Assembly (NCBI GenBank): GCA_903952135.1
Contig: CAJBER010000169.1
Coordinates: forward strand, 1 to 46,942
Reading direction: 5' to 3'
Origin: an uncultured Algoriphagus sp.
GTDB taxonomy: Bacteria > Bacteroidota > Bacteroidia > Cytophagales > Cyclobacteriaceae
DNA length: 46,942 nucleotides
The notes under the pieces are model-generated. The model did no database searches. It worked only from the letters and a program-made list of their open reading frames with translations, and was not told where the DNA came from. Made by a program: the position numbers and the translations under genes. Positions 9,225 through 17,142 of this stretch are shown piece after piece. Position 1 is the stretch's first letter, and the number at the start of each line of letters is the position of its first letter.

Positions 9225-10280
9225 ATGAGCCCGAACGCAAAAAAGAATACCATCTACTCCCTAGTCTTGTTGGGCTTGGTGCTGATTGTCTATTTGTACA
9301 GAAATAGCACAGACAGTACAGCTACTAGCGAGGAAGTGGCTCGGCAAAAGGGATTAATCTCCTGGAACGGGAAGTTTATGAATCAGCCCTATCTTTTTCT
9401 ATTCTATCCCGAAAGACCCAACCTAAAGTCCAAACTTGATTCCTTACTTACCTATCAGGAACAGTTGTACTTGATGGAATCTCCCAGATCTGAATTGTAC
9501 CAACTCAACAGGCAAGATTCACTGCCTCAACCTTCCAAGGAACTAGTATCGCTACTAAAAATGGCAACCCAGGATACAAAAAATGCTGAAAATACCTGGG
9601 ATCCAAGTAGCGGAATTCTTTACCAAGGATGGGCCTTTTCTGCCTCCAGGGCCGCGATAAAGGATAGCGCCAACATAGAAGTGCTTCTCGAAAATGTAGG
9701 TATGAACAAGTTTATGCTTAGCGACACTTTAATTCGAAAAGCAAAATTAGGAGCCAAAGTTGATTTTTCAGACTATGGAAAGGCAATTGCCTTGGCTCAA
9801 GTAGCACGCTTACTTGAAAAAGAAGGCATTCAAAATTATTTTTTGCAGCTGGGTCGACATACCGTAGCCAAAGGGGTGAATGAGCGAAAAGAACTTTGGA
9901 AACACAAAACTCAGTATCCAGATAGTTTGGGAAAAGCCCAGGAGGGATTGATTGCGCTCCAAACGAAAGCCTTAGCCACTGCGGGAAATTTCACCCAATC
10001 CTACCCACAGGATTCGATTCGAAAGGCTTGGGTTTTGGACCCGCGTACAGGCTATCCCCTAAACCATGGACTTCTCCAAACGACCGTCTTTGCCAATGAT
10101 CCAAAGGCTGCCGCCATCTTATCCGAGTCCCTACTTGTTCGTGGCTGGAAAGAGGCCATACGAATTGACGAGGAGCGAAAGGATGTAGAGATGGTGCTCG
10201 TGTACTTTGAAAAAGGAAAAGGATTGACCACTTACTGCAGCCCTGAACTCAAATCATTCCTCTCTTTTCCAATTCAATGA
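9225..10280 (+). CDS. ApbE-like protein (FAD:protein FMN transferase fold), degenerate motifs
   Basis: The 351-residue protein has one N-terminal membrane segment (residues about 9-25), so it is probably anchored and faces the periplasm. The ApbE layout is visible: the SELYQLNRQ block, [11 protein letters not shown], a region aligning to the D-x-G-G-I-A-K-G block, [20 protein letters not shown] and [11 protein letters not shown]. Several positions key to flavin and magnesium binding are altered: DLGGIAKG is VDFSDYGKA, the LGG turn is LGR, and the C-terminal D-A-L-A-T metal-binding block is AILSE. Normal ApbE attaches FMN to threonine of proteins such as Nqr/Rnf subunits. Whether this copy still does so is doubtful, and no flavoprotein target is encoded nearby. 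Confidence 0.7.
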   Translation: MSPNAKKNTIYSLVLLGLVLIVYLYRNSTDSTATSEEVARQKGLISWNGKFMNQPYLFLFYPERPNLKSKLDSLLTYQEQLYLMESPRSELYQLNRQDSLPQPSKELVSLLKMATQDTKNAENTWDPSSGILYQGWAFSASRAAIKDSANIEVLLENVGMNKFMLSDTLIRKAKLGAKVDFSDYGKAIALAQVARLLEKEGIQNYFLQLGRHTVAKGVNERKELWKHKTQYPDSLGKAQEGLIALQTKALATAGNFTQSYPQDSIRKAWVLDPRTGYPLNHGLLQTTVFANDPKAAAILSESLLVRGWKEAIRIDEERKDVEMVLVYFEKGKGLTTYCSPELKSFLSFPIQ

Positions 10281-10311
10281 AAAGATAAATGCAACATTAT
10301 TGAATTTATCT

Positions 10312-10319
10312 TACCTTTG
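10312..10319 (+). promoter_or_regulatory. Candidate -7 box for the ZIP transporter gene
   Basis: TACCTTTG matches TAnnTTTG, 43 nt before the ATG at 10363, in the 82-bp gap after the ApbE-like gene. Confidence 0.45.
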
Positions 10320-10362
10320 TAAAAAATTCCTCCAACCTAGTACGCAGGAGGAGTCTTAACCT

Positions 10363-11094
10363 ATGGCGCTAAACTTCATTCTTCTTTTTTTTACGGCGCT
10401 ATTTGCGGGTCTTTTGGTGTTTGTTGCTCCAGTATTCAAGGAAAAATACTTCAAACTCCTACTGGTCTTTGCAGGCTCCTACCTTTTTTCCATAACCATC
10501 TTACACATCATTCCCGAACTTTTTGCGGGCAATTACAACCCTGGTCGAATGGGGTTCTATATTTTGCTGGGATTTCTTCTCCAGCAGGTTTTGGAATTTT
10601 GGTCAGCCGGCATCGAGCATGGCCACATCCACAAGCACCAAGCCGCTTCCTACAAAGGGGTGTTTACCTTGATGATAGGCTTATTTATTCATGCCTTTTT
10701 GGAGGGAACCTTGCTTACGCATAATGTTTCTGCCTTGCATACGCATAGTGACAAAACCATCTTGCTTGGAATCCTGATGCACAAAGGACCAGCAGCATTT
10801 GCGCTAGCAGCCGTACTTTCGGCTTCCCTGTCCAAAAAATGGACCCTTGTACTCCTGACCCTTTTTGCACTAGCCTCTCCATTGGGCATGATTTCTAGTA
10901 ATTTCTTTATCAATCAGGGTCTGCTCTCTACTGAAGGAATTGGAATTCTATATGGCTTGGTAACCGGTGGTTTCTTGCACATTTCAACAACCATCTTCTT
11001 CGAAAGCAGTCCACACCACAAGTTTCAACTCAACAAACTTGCTGTTACTTTTTTGGCCGCTGCTTTGGCCATGGCTTCAGAATATTTCATCTGA
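10363..11094 (+). CDS. ZIP-family divalent metal transporter
   Basis: Inner-membrane protein of 243 residues with about eight hydrophobic segments. The two adjacent metal-site helices of ZIP proteins are recognisable as LFIHAFLEGTLL near residue 107 and ILMHKGPAAFAL near residue 137. A histidine-rich loop (IEHGHIHKHQ near residue 87) and ALHTHSD near 124 are the usual ZIP metal-collecting loops. Zinc or iron import is the family role; the specific metal is not determined. It has its own candidate promoter, so it need not be cotranscribed with the upstream ApbE-like gene. Confidence 0.85.
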   Translation: MALNFILLFFTALFAGLLVFVAPVFKEKYFKLLLVFAGSYLFSITILHIIPELFAGNYNPGRMGFYILLGFLLQQVLEFWSAGIEHGHIHKHQAASYKGVFTLMIGLFIHAFLEGTLLTHNVSALHTHSDKTILLGILMHKGPAAFALAAVLSASLSKKWTLVLLTLFALASPLGMISSNFFINQGLLSTEGIGILYGLVTGGFLHISTTIFFESSPHHKFQLNKLAVTFLAAALAMASEYFI

Positions 11095-11285
11095 TTTTTT
11101 GAAGTCCTTCGTTTAGGGACACTTTTACAAACAAAAAAATAGTTACGCCTTCCATCCAAAACGAATCCCATCTTTGGAAAAATAGTCTTTTCCTCCTATT
11201 TTTTTGGTTAAATTACTCCCAGCAAAAAATCTGGTTTCCTTTTTTTGATTGGAAGCTCAATTAAACCCACACTAACCTACTTGTA
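11095..11285. other. 190-bp gap before the symporter operon, nothing firm
   Basis: The gap is AT-rich with several T runs (for example around 11200 and 11243). No clean terminator stem, RNA gene or TAnnTTTG promoter was found, although the promoter of the DUF4212-symporter-acs operon should lie here. Confidence 0.4.
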
Positions 11286-11549
11286 ATGTCATCCTCCCCT
11301 ACAAAAATGGAGCGGTATTGGAAAAAAAACCTCCAAACGCTCGCCTTACTCCTTTTCATTTGGTTCGTAGTCTCCTTTGGCTTTGGGATCCTCTGGGTGG
11401 AAGAGCTCAACACCATTCGCCTAGGAGGCTTCAAGTTGGGATTTTGGTTTGCGCAGCAAGGATCCATCTACTCTTTTGTGATCCTGATTTTTATCTATGT
11501 GATTCGAATGAATGCACTGGATCGGGAATTTAAGGTAAACGAAGACTGA
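11286..11549 (+). CDS. DUF4212 small subunit of a sodium/solute symporter
   Basis: An 87-residue protein with two hydrophobic helices separated by a short loop (LNTIRLGGFKLGFWFAQQGS). This is the hallmark of DUF4212, the small partner found directly before VC_2705-type sodium:solute symporters. It starts with ATG, its stop lies one base before the ATG of the large symporter gene, and the two almost certainly form a complex in the inner membrane. Its precise role, structural or regulatory, is not known. Confidence 0.9.
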   Translation: MSSSPTKMERYWKKNLQTLALLLFIWFVVSFGFGILWVEELNTIRLGGFKLGFWFAQQGSIYSFVILIFIYVIRMNALDREFKVNED

Positions 11550-11550
11550 T

Positions 11551-13236
11551 ATGGATTTATTGACCTGGACCTACCTACTCGTCGGGCTGAGTTTTGCGCT
11601 CTACATCGGCATTGCTATTTGGACAAGAGCAAGTTCTACCCAAGAATTTTACGTGGCTGGAGGCGGGGTATCTCCCTTAGCCAATGGCCTTGCTACCGCA
11701 GCGGACTGGATGTCTGCCGCTTCCTTCATGTCCATGGCGGGCATCATTTCTTTCTCTGGCTACGATGGATCGGTATACCTGATGGGCTGGACGGGAGGCT
11801 ATGTATTGCTGGCCTTGCTGCTTGCCCCCTACCTTCGGAAATTTGGCAAATTTACCGTTCCTGACTTTGTAGGTGACCGCTATTATTCCAACAAAGCACG
11901 TGTTGTGGCGGTGATATGCGCCCTGTTTATTTCCTTTATCTACGTTGCAGGACAGATGCGTGGAGTGGGAATCGTGTTTTCCCGCTACCTCGAACTTCCC
12001 ATCGAATGGGGAGTAGTCATTGGCATGGCCATCGTATTTTTCTATGCGGTTTTGGGCGGCATGAAAGGCATCACCTACACCCAAGTAGCCCAATACTGTG
12101 TGTTGATTTTTGCCTACCTGGTTCCCGCCATTTTTATCTCCATGCAGCTCACCGGCAACCCAATCCCTCAATTGGGTTTGGGTGGTAATGTAGCCGATGG
12201 GGTGCCGCTATTGGACAAGTTAGACGGGATTTTGGCTGACCTAGGATTTGAAGAATATACCTCTGGCAAAAAAAGTGCTTCCGACATGTTCATGATCACG
12301 TTGGCCCTGATGGTCGGTACCGCAGGTCTTCCCCATGTGATTGTTCGGTTTTTCACGGTGCCACGTGTGCGGGATGCGCGCCTTTCTGCAGGCTATGCCC
12401 TGGTATTTATTGCGATACTTTACACCGCTGCTCCCGCAGTGGCTGCTTTTGGAATTTACAATACCATCCAATCTACCTCCGAAAAACCCATCGATACCTT
12501 GCCAGCATGGGTGACCAATTGGCAGCAAACCAACCTCATCGGGATCGAGGATAAAAATGGGGATGGAAAAGTGCAGTACCTTGCCGACCCAGCCACCAAT
12601 GAACTGCGCATCGACAAGGACATCATGGTCTTGGCTAGCCCAGAGATTGCCTCATTGCCCAACTGGGTAGTAGGCCTTGTAGCCGCAGGTGCCATGGCTG
12701 CAGCCCTATCTACCGCAGCAGGCTTGCTGCTCGTGATCTCTACTTCGGTATCTCGGGATCTATTCAAAACTTTCCGACCTGAGATCTCGGAGAAAAAAGA
12801 ATTGCGCATCGCACGAATCGCAGCCGCTGGAGCCGTGCTGCTTGCCGGGTACTTTGGCATCAACCCTCCAGGTTTTGTGGCGGAAGTAGTGGCATTTGCC
12901 TTTGGCCTCGCCGCCTCCTCCTTCTTCCCTGTGATTCTATTGGGCATCTTTTCTACCCGGATCAACCGGGAAGGTGCCATCGCTGGGATGCTTGCAGGTC
13001 TCGTGTTCACCATCAGTTACATTTCTTACTTCAAATTCATTTCTCCCGAACTGAATACTGCTGACCATTGGTGGTGGGGAATCTCCCCAGAGGGAATTGG
13101 AACCTTGGGCATGGCCCTCAACTTCTTGTTCTGCTTTGGCGTCTCCTACCTCACCCCTCCACCGCCCAAAAATGTTCAGGACCTCATCCAAGAAATCCGA
13201 ATTCCAAAAGGTGCAGGAAAAGCGTACGACCATTGA
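11551..13236 (+). CDS. Sodium:solute symporter, VC_2705-like family (acetate/monocarboxylate type)
   Basis: A 561-residue inner-membrane permease of the SSS superfamily with about 13 hydrophobic segments. Recognisable blocks are the N-terminal EFYVAGGGVSPLANGLATAA sodium-site region, GYVLLALLLAPYLRKFGKFT, and AAALSTAAGLLLVISTSVSRD. A soluble insert between membrane segments contains DKNGDGKVQ at residues 334-342, resembling an EF-hand loop but with Ala at position 12. The gene is sandwiched between the DUF4212 subunit and acetyl-CoA synthetase, 24 bp before the latter. Acetate or another short carboxylate is therefore the best guess for substrate. Confidence 0.88.
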   Translation: MDLLTWTYLLVGLSFALYIGIAIWTRASSTQEFYVAGGGVSPLANGLATAADWMSAASFMSMAGIISFSGYDGSVYLMGWTGGYVLLALLLAPYLRKFGKFTVPDFVGDRYYSNKARVVAVICALFISFIYVAGQMRGVGIVFSRYLELPIEWGVVIGMAIVFFYAVLGGMKGITYTQVAQYCVLIFAYLVPAIFISMQLTGNPIPQLGLGGNVADGVPLLDKLDGILADLGFEEYTSGKKSASDMFMITLALMVGTAGLPHVIVRFFTVPRVRDARLSAGYALVFIAILYTAAPAVAAFGIYNTIQSTSEKPIDTLPAWVTNWQQTNLIGIEDKNGDGKVQYLADPATNELRIDKDIMVLASPEIASLPNWVVGLVAAGAMAAALSTAAGLLLVISTSVSRDLFKTFRPEISEKKELRIARIAAAGAVLLAGYFGINPPGFVAEVVAFAFGLAASSFFPVILLGIFSTRINREGAIAGMLAGLVFTISYISYFKFISPELNTADHWWWGISPEGIGTLGMALNFLFCFGVSYLTPPPPKNVQDLIQEIRIPKGAGKAYDH

Positions 13237-13260
13237 TTTACAACTTAGACTACCCCACTC

Positions 13261-15153
13261 ATGAGTGATCGATTACATACCCTCAGCGGATACTTCCACG
13301 AATACCAAAAAAGTGTGGCGCAGCCCGAAGAATTTTGGGCTAGAATCGCCGATTCATTTCATTGGAAAAAACGCTGGTCAAAAGTTCTGCAATGGAACTT
13401 TGAAGAACCCGATGTGCGCTGGTTTGTGGATGGGAAACTCAACATTACTGAAAATATCTTTGAGAAAAATCTCTACACCCTAAGTGATCGACCCGCCATC
13501 ATCTGGGAGCCCAATGAGCCGCAGGAGCAAGGGCGTACACTCACCTACAGCGAACTATTTGTGGAGGTGTGTCGATTTGCGAACGCACTCTTAGCCAAAG
13601 GCATTGGCAAAGGGGACCGAGTGATCATCTACATGCCCATGGTCCCTGAAGCTGCCATCGCGATGCTGGCCTGCGCACGCATCGGCGCCATCCATTCCGT
13701 GGTCTTTGCTGGTTTTTCTAGCAGTTCTTTGGCTGACCGAATTCAAGATTGTCAAGCCAAAGCCATTTTGACTTCAGACGGCAACTACCGGGGCAACAAG
13801 AAAATTAGCATCAAAGAAATCGTGGACGAGGCCTTGGAGAAGGTGGCCGTAGAAACCGTCATTGTATACCGCCGAACCGGTCAAGAAACTGCCATGCAAG
13901 CAGGTCGCGACTATTGGTGGAATGAAGTTCTGGAAGGACAATCCGCCCTCCACAAAGCCGCTGAAATGGATAGCGAAGACATGCTATTTATCCTCTACAC
14001 CTCTGGTTCTACGGGCAAACCCAAAGGGGTGGTGCATACCACCGGAGGCTACATGGTTTACACCAAATACTCCTTTGAAAATGTATTTCAATACACTCCA
14101 GGAGACGTGTACTGGTGTACTGCTGACATCGGTTGGGTTACTGGCCACTCTTACATCGTCTATGGTCCCCTACTTGCGGGTGCGACCACGCTGATGTTTG
14201 AAGGGGTACCCACTTATCCACATCCAGGACGTTTCTGGGAAATTATAGAAAAGCATCAAGTCAACATTTTTTACACCGCCCCAACGGCGATCCGAGCCCT
14301 TCAGGCATTTGGAACCGACCCCATCCAAGGACACGACCTGAGTTCCCTCAAAGTCCTCGGCTCCGTAGGCGAACCCATCAACGAGGAGGCTTGGCACTGG
14401 TACCACAACCATATCGGCAAGGGAAAATGCCCCATAGTCGATACCTGGTGGCAAACCGAAACAGGTGGAATTCTCATCTCTCCCCTCGCAGGCATCACGC
14501 CCACCAAGCCCGCTTATGCCACACTCCCCTTACCCGGCATCCAACTGAGCATTGTGGACGCCGAAGGAAATGAGTTGCGCGGCAATTCAGTAGAAGGCAA
14601 CCTCTGCATCAACTTCCCTTGGCCCTCCATGATTCGCACCACCTACGGGGACCACGAGCGCTGCAAGCAAACCTATTTTTCTACCTATAAAAACAAGTAC
14701 TTCACTGGAGACGGGGTCAAACGGGATCACGATGGCTACTACCGCATCTTGGGCAGGGTCGACGATGTCATGAACGTATCTGGCCATCGACTCGGGACTG
14801 CAGAAGTAGAAAATGCGATCAACGAACATCCCAAAGTCATTGAATCTGCAGTAGTCGGCTATCCGCATGAAGTCAAGGGACAAGGCATCTATGCCTACGT
14901 GATTTGTGATATGAGCAATCGCAGTGAGGAGAATCTCATTCAGGAAATCAAGGAAACCGTATCCAAAATTATTGGCCCAATTGCCAAGCCTGACAAAATC
15001 CAAATCGTACCAGGATTACCCAAAACCCGTTCAGGAAAAATCATGCGCCGAATTCTTCGCAAAATTGCCGAAGGTAGCCTAGACGGCATGGGAGATATCT
15101 CTACACTCTTGGACCCAGAGGTAGTCGAAAAAATCAAAGCGGGCAGAAAATAA
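13261..15153 (+). CDS. acs: Acetyl-CoA synthetase (AMP-forming)
   Basis: The 630-residue enzyme activates acetate with ATP and CoA to acetyl-CoA through an acetyl-AMP intermediate. Diagnostic motifs are the P-loop-like YTSGSTGKPKGVVHTTGGYM, WWQTETGG, the hinge YYRILGRVDDVMNVSGHRLG, and the C-terminal catalytic lysine in KTRSGKIMRRILRKIA. That lysine is the usual site of inhibitory acetylation in this family. Length and motifs fit the classical Acs. It ends the symporter operon, giving uptake plus activation of acetate, and is followed by a strong terminator. Confidence 0.96.
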   Translation: MSDRLHTLSGYFHEYQKSVAQPEEFWARIADSFHWKKRWSKVLQWNFEEPDVRWFVDGKLNITENIFEKNLYTLSDRPAIIWEPNEPQEQGRTLTYSELFVEVCRFANALLAKGIGKGDRVIIYMPMVPEAAIAMLACARIGAIHSVVFAGFSSSSLADRIQDCQAKAILTSDGNYRGNKKISIKEIVDEALEKVAVETVIVYRRTGQETAMQAGRDYWWNEVLEGQSALHKAAEMDSEDMLFILYTSGSTGKPKGVVHTTGGYMVYTKYSFENVFQYTPGDVYWCTADIGWVTGHSYIVYGPLLAGATTLMFEGVPTYPHPGRFWEIIEKHQVNIFYTAPTAIRALQAFGTDPIQGHDLSSLKVLGSVGEPINEEAWHWYHNHIGKGKCPIVDTWWQTETGGILISPLAGITPTKPAYATLPLPGIQLSIVDAEGNELRGNSVEGNLCINFPWPSMIRTTYGDHERCKQTYFSTYKNKYFTGDGVKRDHDGYYRILGRVDDVMNVSGHRLGTAEVENAINEHPKVIESAVVGYPHEVKGQGIYAYVICDMSNRSEENLIQEIKETVSKIIGPIAKPDKIQIVPGLPKTRSGKIMRRILRKIAEGSLDGMGDISTLLDPEVVEKIKAGRK

Positions 15154-15184
15154 AAAAAGGCAGATCGAATGATCTGCCTTTTTT
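15153..15184. terminator. Bidirectional terminator between acs and the DUF4403 gene
   Basis: The stem AAAAAAGGCAGATC/GATCTGCCTTTTTT has a GAAT loop and begins at the last base of acs. It faces the convergent gene ending at 15205. Confidence 0.9.
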
Positions 15185-15204
15185 AGTTTATTCAATCCCA
15201 TGCC

Positions 15205-16608
15205 TTACTTCCATTGAATGGCTGTGGTTCCCGTAGCCTGGAGCGGGATAGCCAAGCCTGTAGCCGTAGGATAAAAGCCGAGCGGCACAATCTGTAAATT
15301 CTGAATAGATAGGTTGGCAACTGGAGTTTGTAGGGATAGTCGCTCCTGTAGCCCTTGCAAACTCTCGGTGATCGTCTCCCCCAAAGGCATCTTCATGCGC
15401 TGGCTGAGTTGTCGATGGATTTTTCCCTTTTTGATCATCGTACCCAACATCGCTTTGGCGCTGCCACTTTTCATCACAAAATCCAGCTCTACGACCTGCA
15501 GCACGCGTGTAGCCGGATCGTAAACGGGTCTACCTACTAGGAATAACTCCCCTTTCAAATCACCCCCTTTAGTACTCACTGCGGTAAAGGCAACCGTGAT
15601 GCCCAATCGCTCTCCATAGGCTTGCGTACGGAATTGGGTGGCATTGAATCGGTAGGTTTTATTCATTGGGATGGACTGCCCACCAAAAGATTTTTGGATC
15701 AATGCATCCAGCTCCCCATAAGTAAATTCCAAGGGCAACTGCAAGTCGATCCGATTGCTCGCATCGGTATTGGGTGAAACTTTGGGAATTGGAAAGGCAC
15801 GGCTAGGAATGGCGTTGGACGGGTGTACTTGAACCTGCCCTTTTACGCCTAAGTCTAGGTGCAGTCCTTTGTTAGGCATCAGGTATTCCCGAATCTTCAC
15901 AGAATCTGGCCGGATAGACAACCCTGTTTTCTTGCCTTCCACCTCCACAAGCATTGGCTGGCCCACTTGATTCCAGACCGATTCCATGAGTGGTTTAAGT
16001 GGAAGTAAGTTGGGTTTGGAAGTTAGCTCTTGGTTTGCAAATCGACGAATCTCTTGACGGACAATCGGACTCAAGTCCAATTCTATCCCCAGCACAGAAA
16101 ATCTCAATTTGCCCCCTAAATCCAGCAATTCAAATTCCGGAATAGCCAAATACCAGTTGGATTGCAACTCAGGATTGATGACAAATACAGGAACCAAACT
16201 CATATTGATAGGTACCTTAGACTGCAGGAGATTTCGGAGGCCGCCCGGCTTAAGACCAACTTCCCCTTGGATTTTTAGCGGGAAGACCACCTCCAATCGC
16301 TGCTGATCTAGGGCGCGAAATTGGATTTTCCCATTTCTAGAAAATTCAAAATCTCCTACCAATCCATTGCCCAAATCCATTCCCCGCTGCTTAAATAATA
16401 CATTCGGCGTAGATCGGTTGGCCACAGCCGTCAAGGTGGTGAAAGGAATGTCTAGCGGTACATTGACTACCGAACTGGTTTTGGGAACCGTAGTCAAGGG
16501 GAGGCTCGCAGATGGATCTAAGGTTTTGCAGGACACAGCAAGAAGCCCTAGCACCAAGCAAAAAAGTAAGGATCTTTTAGTAGGGGAAAAGAAAGTTGGC
16601 ACAGTCAT
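15205..16608 (-). CDS. DUF4403 family lipoprotein
   Basis: The 467-residue product begins with a lipoprotein signal whose lipobox is LAVSC near residue 27, so it is exported and lipid-anchored. The rest is a long beta-rich protein with family-typical segments: an early SSVVNVPLDIPFTTL stretch, internal LDLSPIVRQEIRRFANQ, and a late VLQVVELDFVMKSGSAKAMLG. Bacteroidota carry many DUF4403 proteins of about this size; their function is unknown to me. The gene is convergent with acs and divergent from ytxJ, so it is probably transcribed alone. Confidence 0.75.
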   Translation of the reverse strand: MTVPTFFSPTKRSLLFCLVLGLLAVSCKTLDPSASLPLTTVPKTSSVVNVPLDIPFTTLTAVANRSTPNVLFKQRGMDLGNGLVGDFEFSRNGKIQFRALDQQRLEVVFPLKIQGEVGLKPGGLRNLLQSKVPINMSLVPVFVINPELQSNWYLAIPEFELLDLGGKLRFSVLGIELDLSPIVRQEIRRFANQELTSKPNLLPLKPLMESVWNQVGQPMLVEVEGKKTGLSIRPDSVKIREYLMPNKGLHLDLGVKGQVQVHPSNAIPSRAFPIPKVSPNTDASNRIDLQLPLEFTYGELDALIQKSFGGQSIPMNKTYRFNATQFRTQAYGERLGITVAFTAVSTKGGDLKGELFLVGRPVYDPATRVLQVVELDFVMKSGSAKAMLGTMIKKGKIHRQLSQRMKMPLGETITESLQGLQERLSLQTPVANLSIQNLQIVPLGFYPTATGLAIPLQATGTTAIQWK

Positions 16609-16612
16609 TGGA

Positions 16613-16644
16613 TTTGAGAGTTCAGGTTAACTAGGTTACCTTTG
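16613..16644 (+). promoter_or_regulatory. Candidate Bacteroidota promoter for the YtxJ gene
   Basis: The -33 element TTTG at 16613-16616 and the -7 element TACCTTTG at 16637-16644 are separated by 20 nt, the spacing expected for the primary sigma factor of Bacteroidota. The start codon is 33 nt downstream. This is the best-formed promoter seen in the window. Confidence 0.65.
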
Positions 16645-16677
16645 TGGATGCAACTACAAAAGTAGCGAAAAGAGGAC

Positions 16678-17016
16678 ATGAACTGGAACAAACTCACTTC
16701 AGAAGCGCAAATCGATCAGCTGATCTCCGAGAGTGACGAGAAGCCTGTGCTTATTTTCAAACACAGTACCCGCTGCTCAATCAGCAGCATGTCCTTGGAT
16801 CGACTGCTTCGCAATTGGAAGGAGGAGGACTCTGCCCAAATTACCCCCTATTACCTGGACCTAATCGCCTACCGTTCCCTTTCCAATTTGGTAGCCGAAC
16901 GCTTTGGTATACCACACGAATCTCCCCAAGTATTGCTCCTGAAAGATGGAAAAGTAACCTACCACGAAAGCCATTACGGTATTTCTTATGCCGAAATCAA
17001 GTTGCAAGCTGCTTGA
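16678..17016 (+). CDS. ytxJ: Bacillithiol system redox-active protein YtxJ
   Basis: A 112-residue thioredoxin-fold protein (DUF2847). The signature LIFKHSTRCSISSM near residues 24-37 places a single active-site cysteine in the position of a monothiol bacilliredoxin. The cis-proline equivalent is in HESPQVLLLKDGKV, and the conserved C-terminal HYGIS follows. The family is thought to work with bacillithiol, the low-molecular-weight thiol of Firmicutes and many Bacteroidota, perhaps in removing mixed disulfides. No bacillithiol biosynthesis gene lies in the window. It has its own well-formed promoter. Confidence 0.88.
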   Translation: MNWNKLTSEAQIDQLISESDEKPVLIFKHSTRCSISSMSLDRLLRNWKEEDSAQITPYYLDLIAYRSLSNLVAERFGIPHESPQVLLLKDGKVTYHESHYGISYAEIKLQAA

Positions 17017-17142
17017 TTTGGGATCTTTTAGACTGAAAATAAACCACTTATCCCTTAGAATTCCCATTCTAATTTTACTACTCACATCCTTTAAACCTTT
17101 TCCTGCTCCTTAGAGTCAAAGAAGGTGAACTATAACCAATTT

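Noticed and set aside
9112-9240. N-terminal extension of RuvB by 43 residues
   Set aside because: The extension has no family similarity, overlaps the divergent gene's promoter and start, and the ATG at 9111 gives a normal RuvB.
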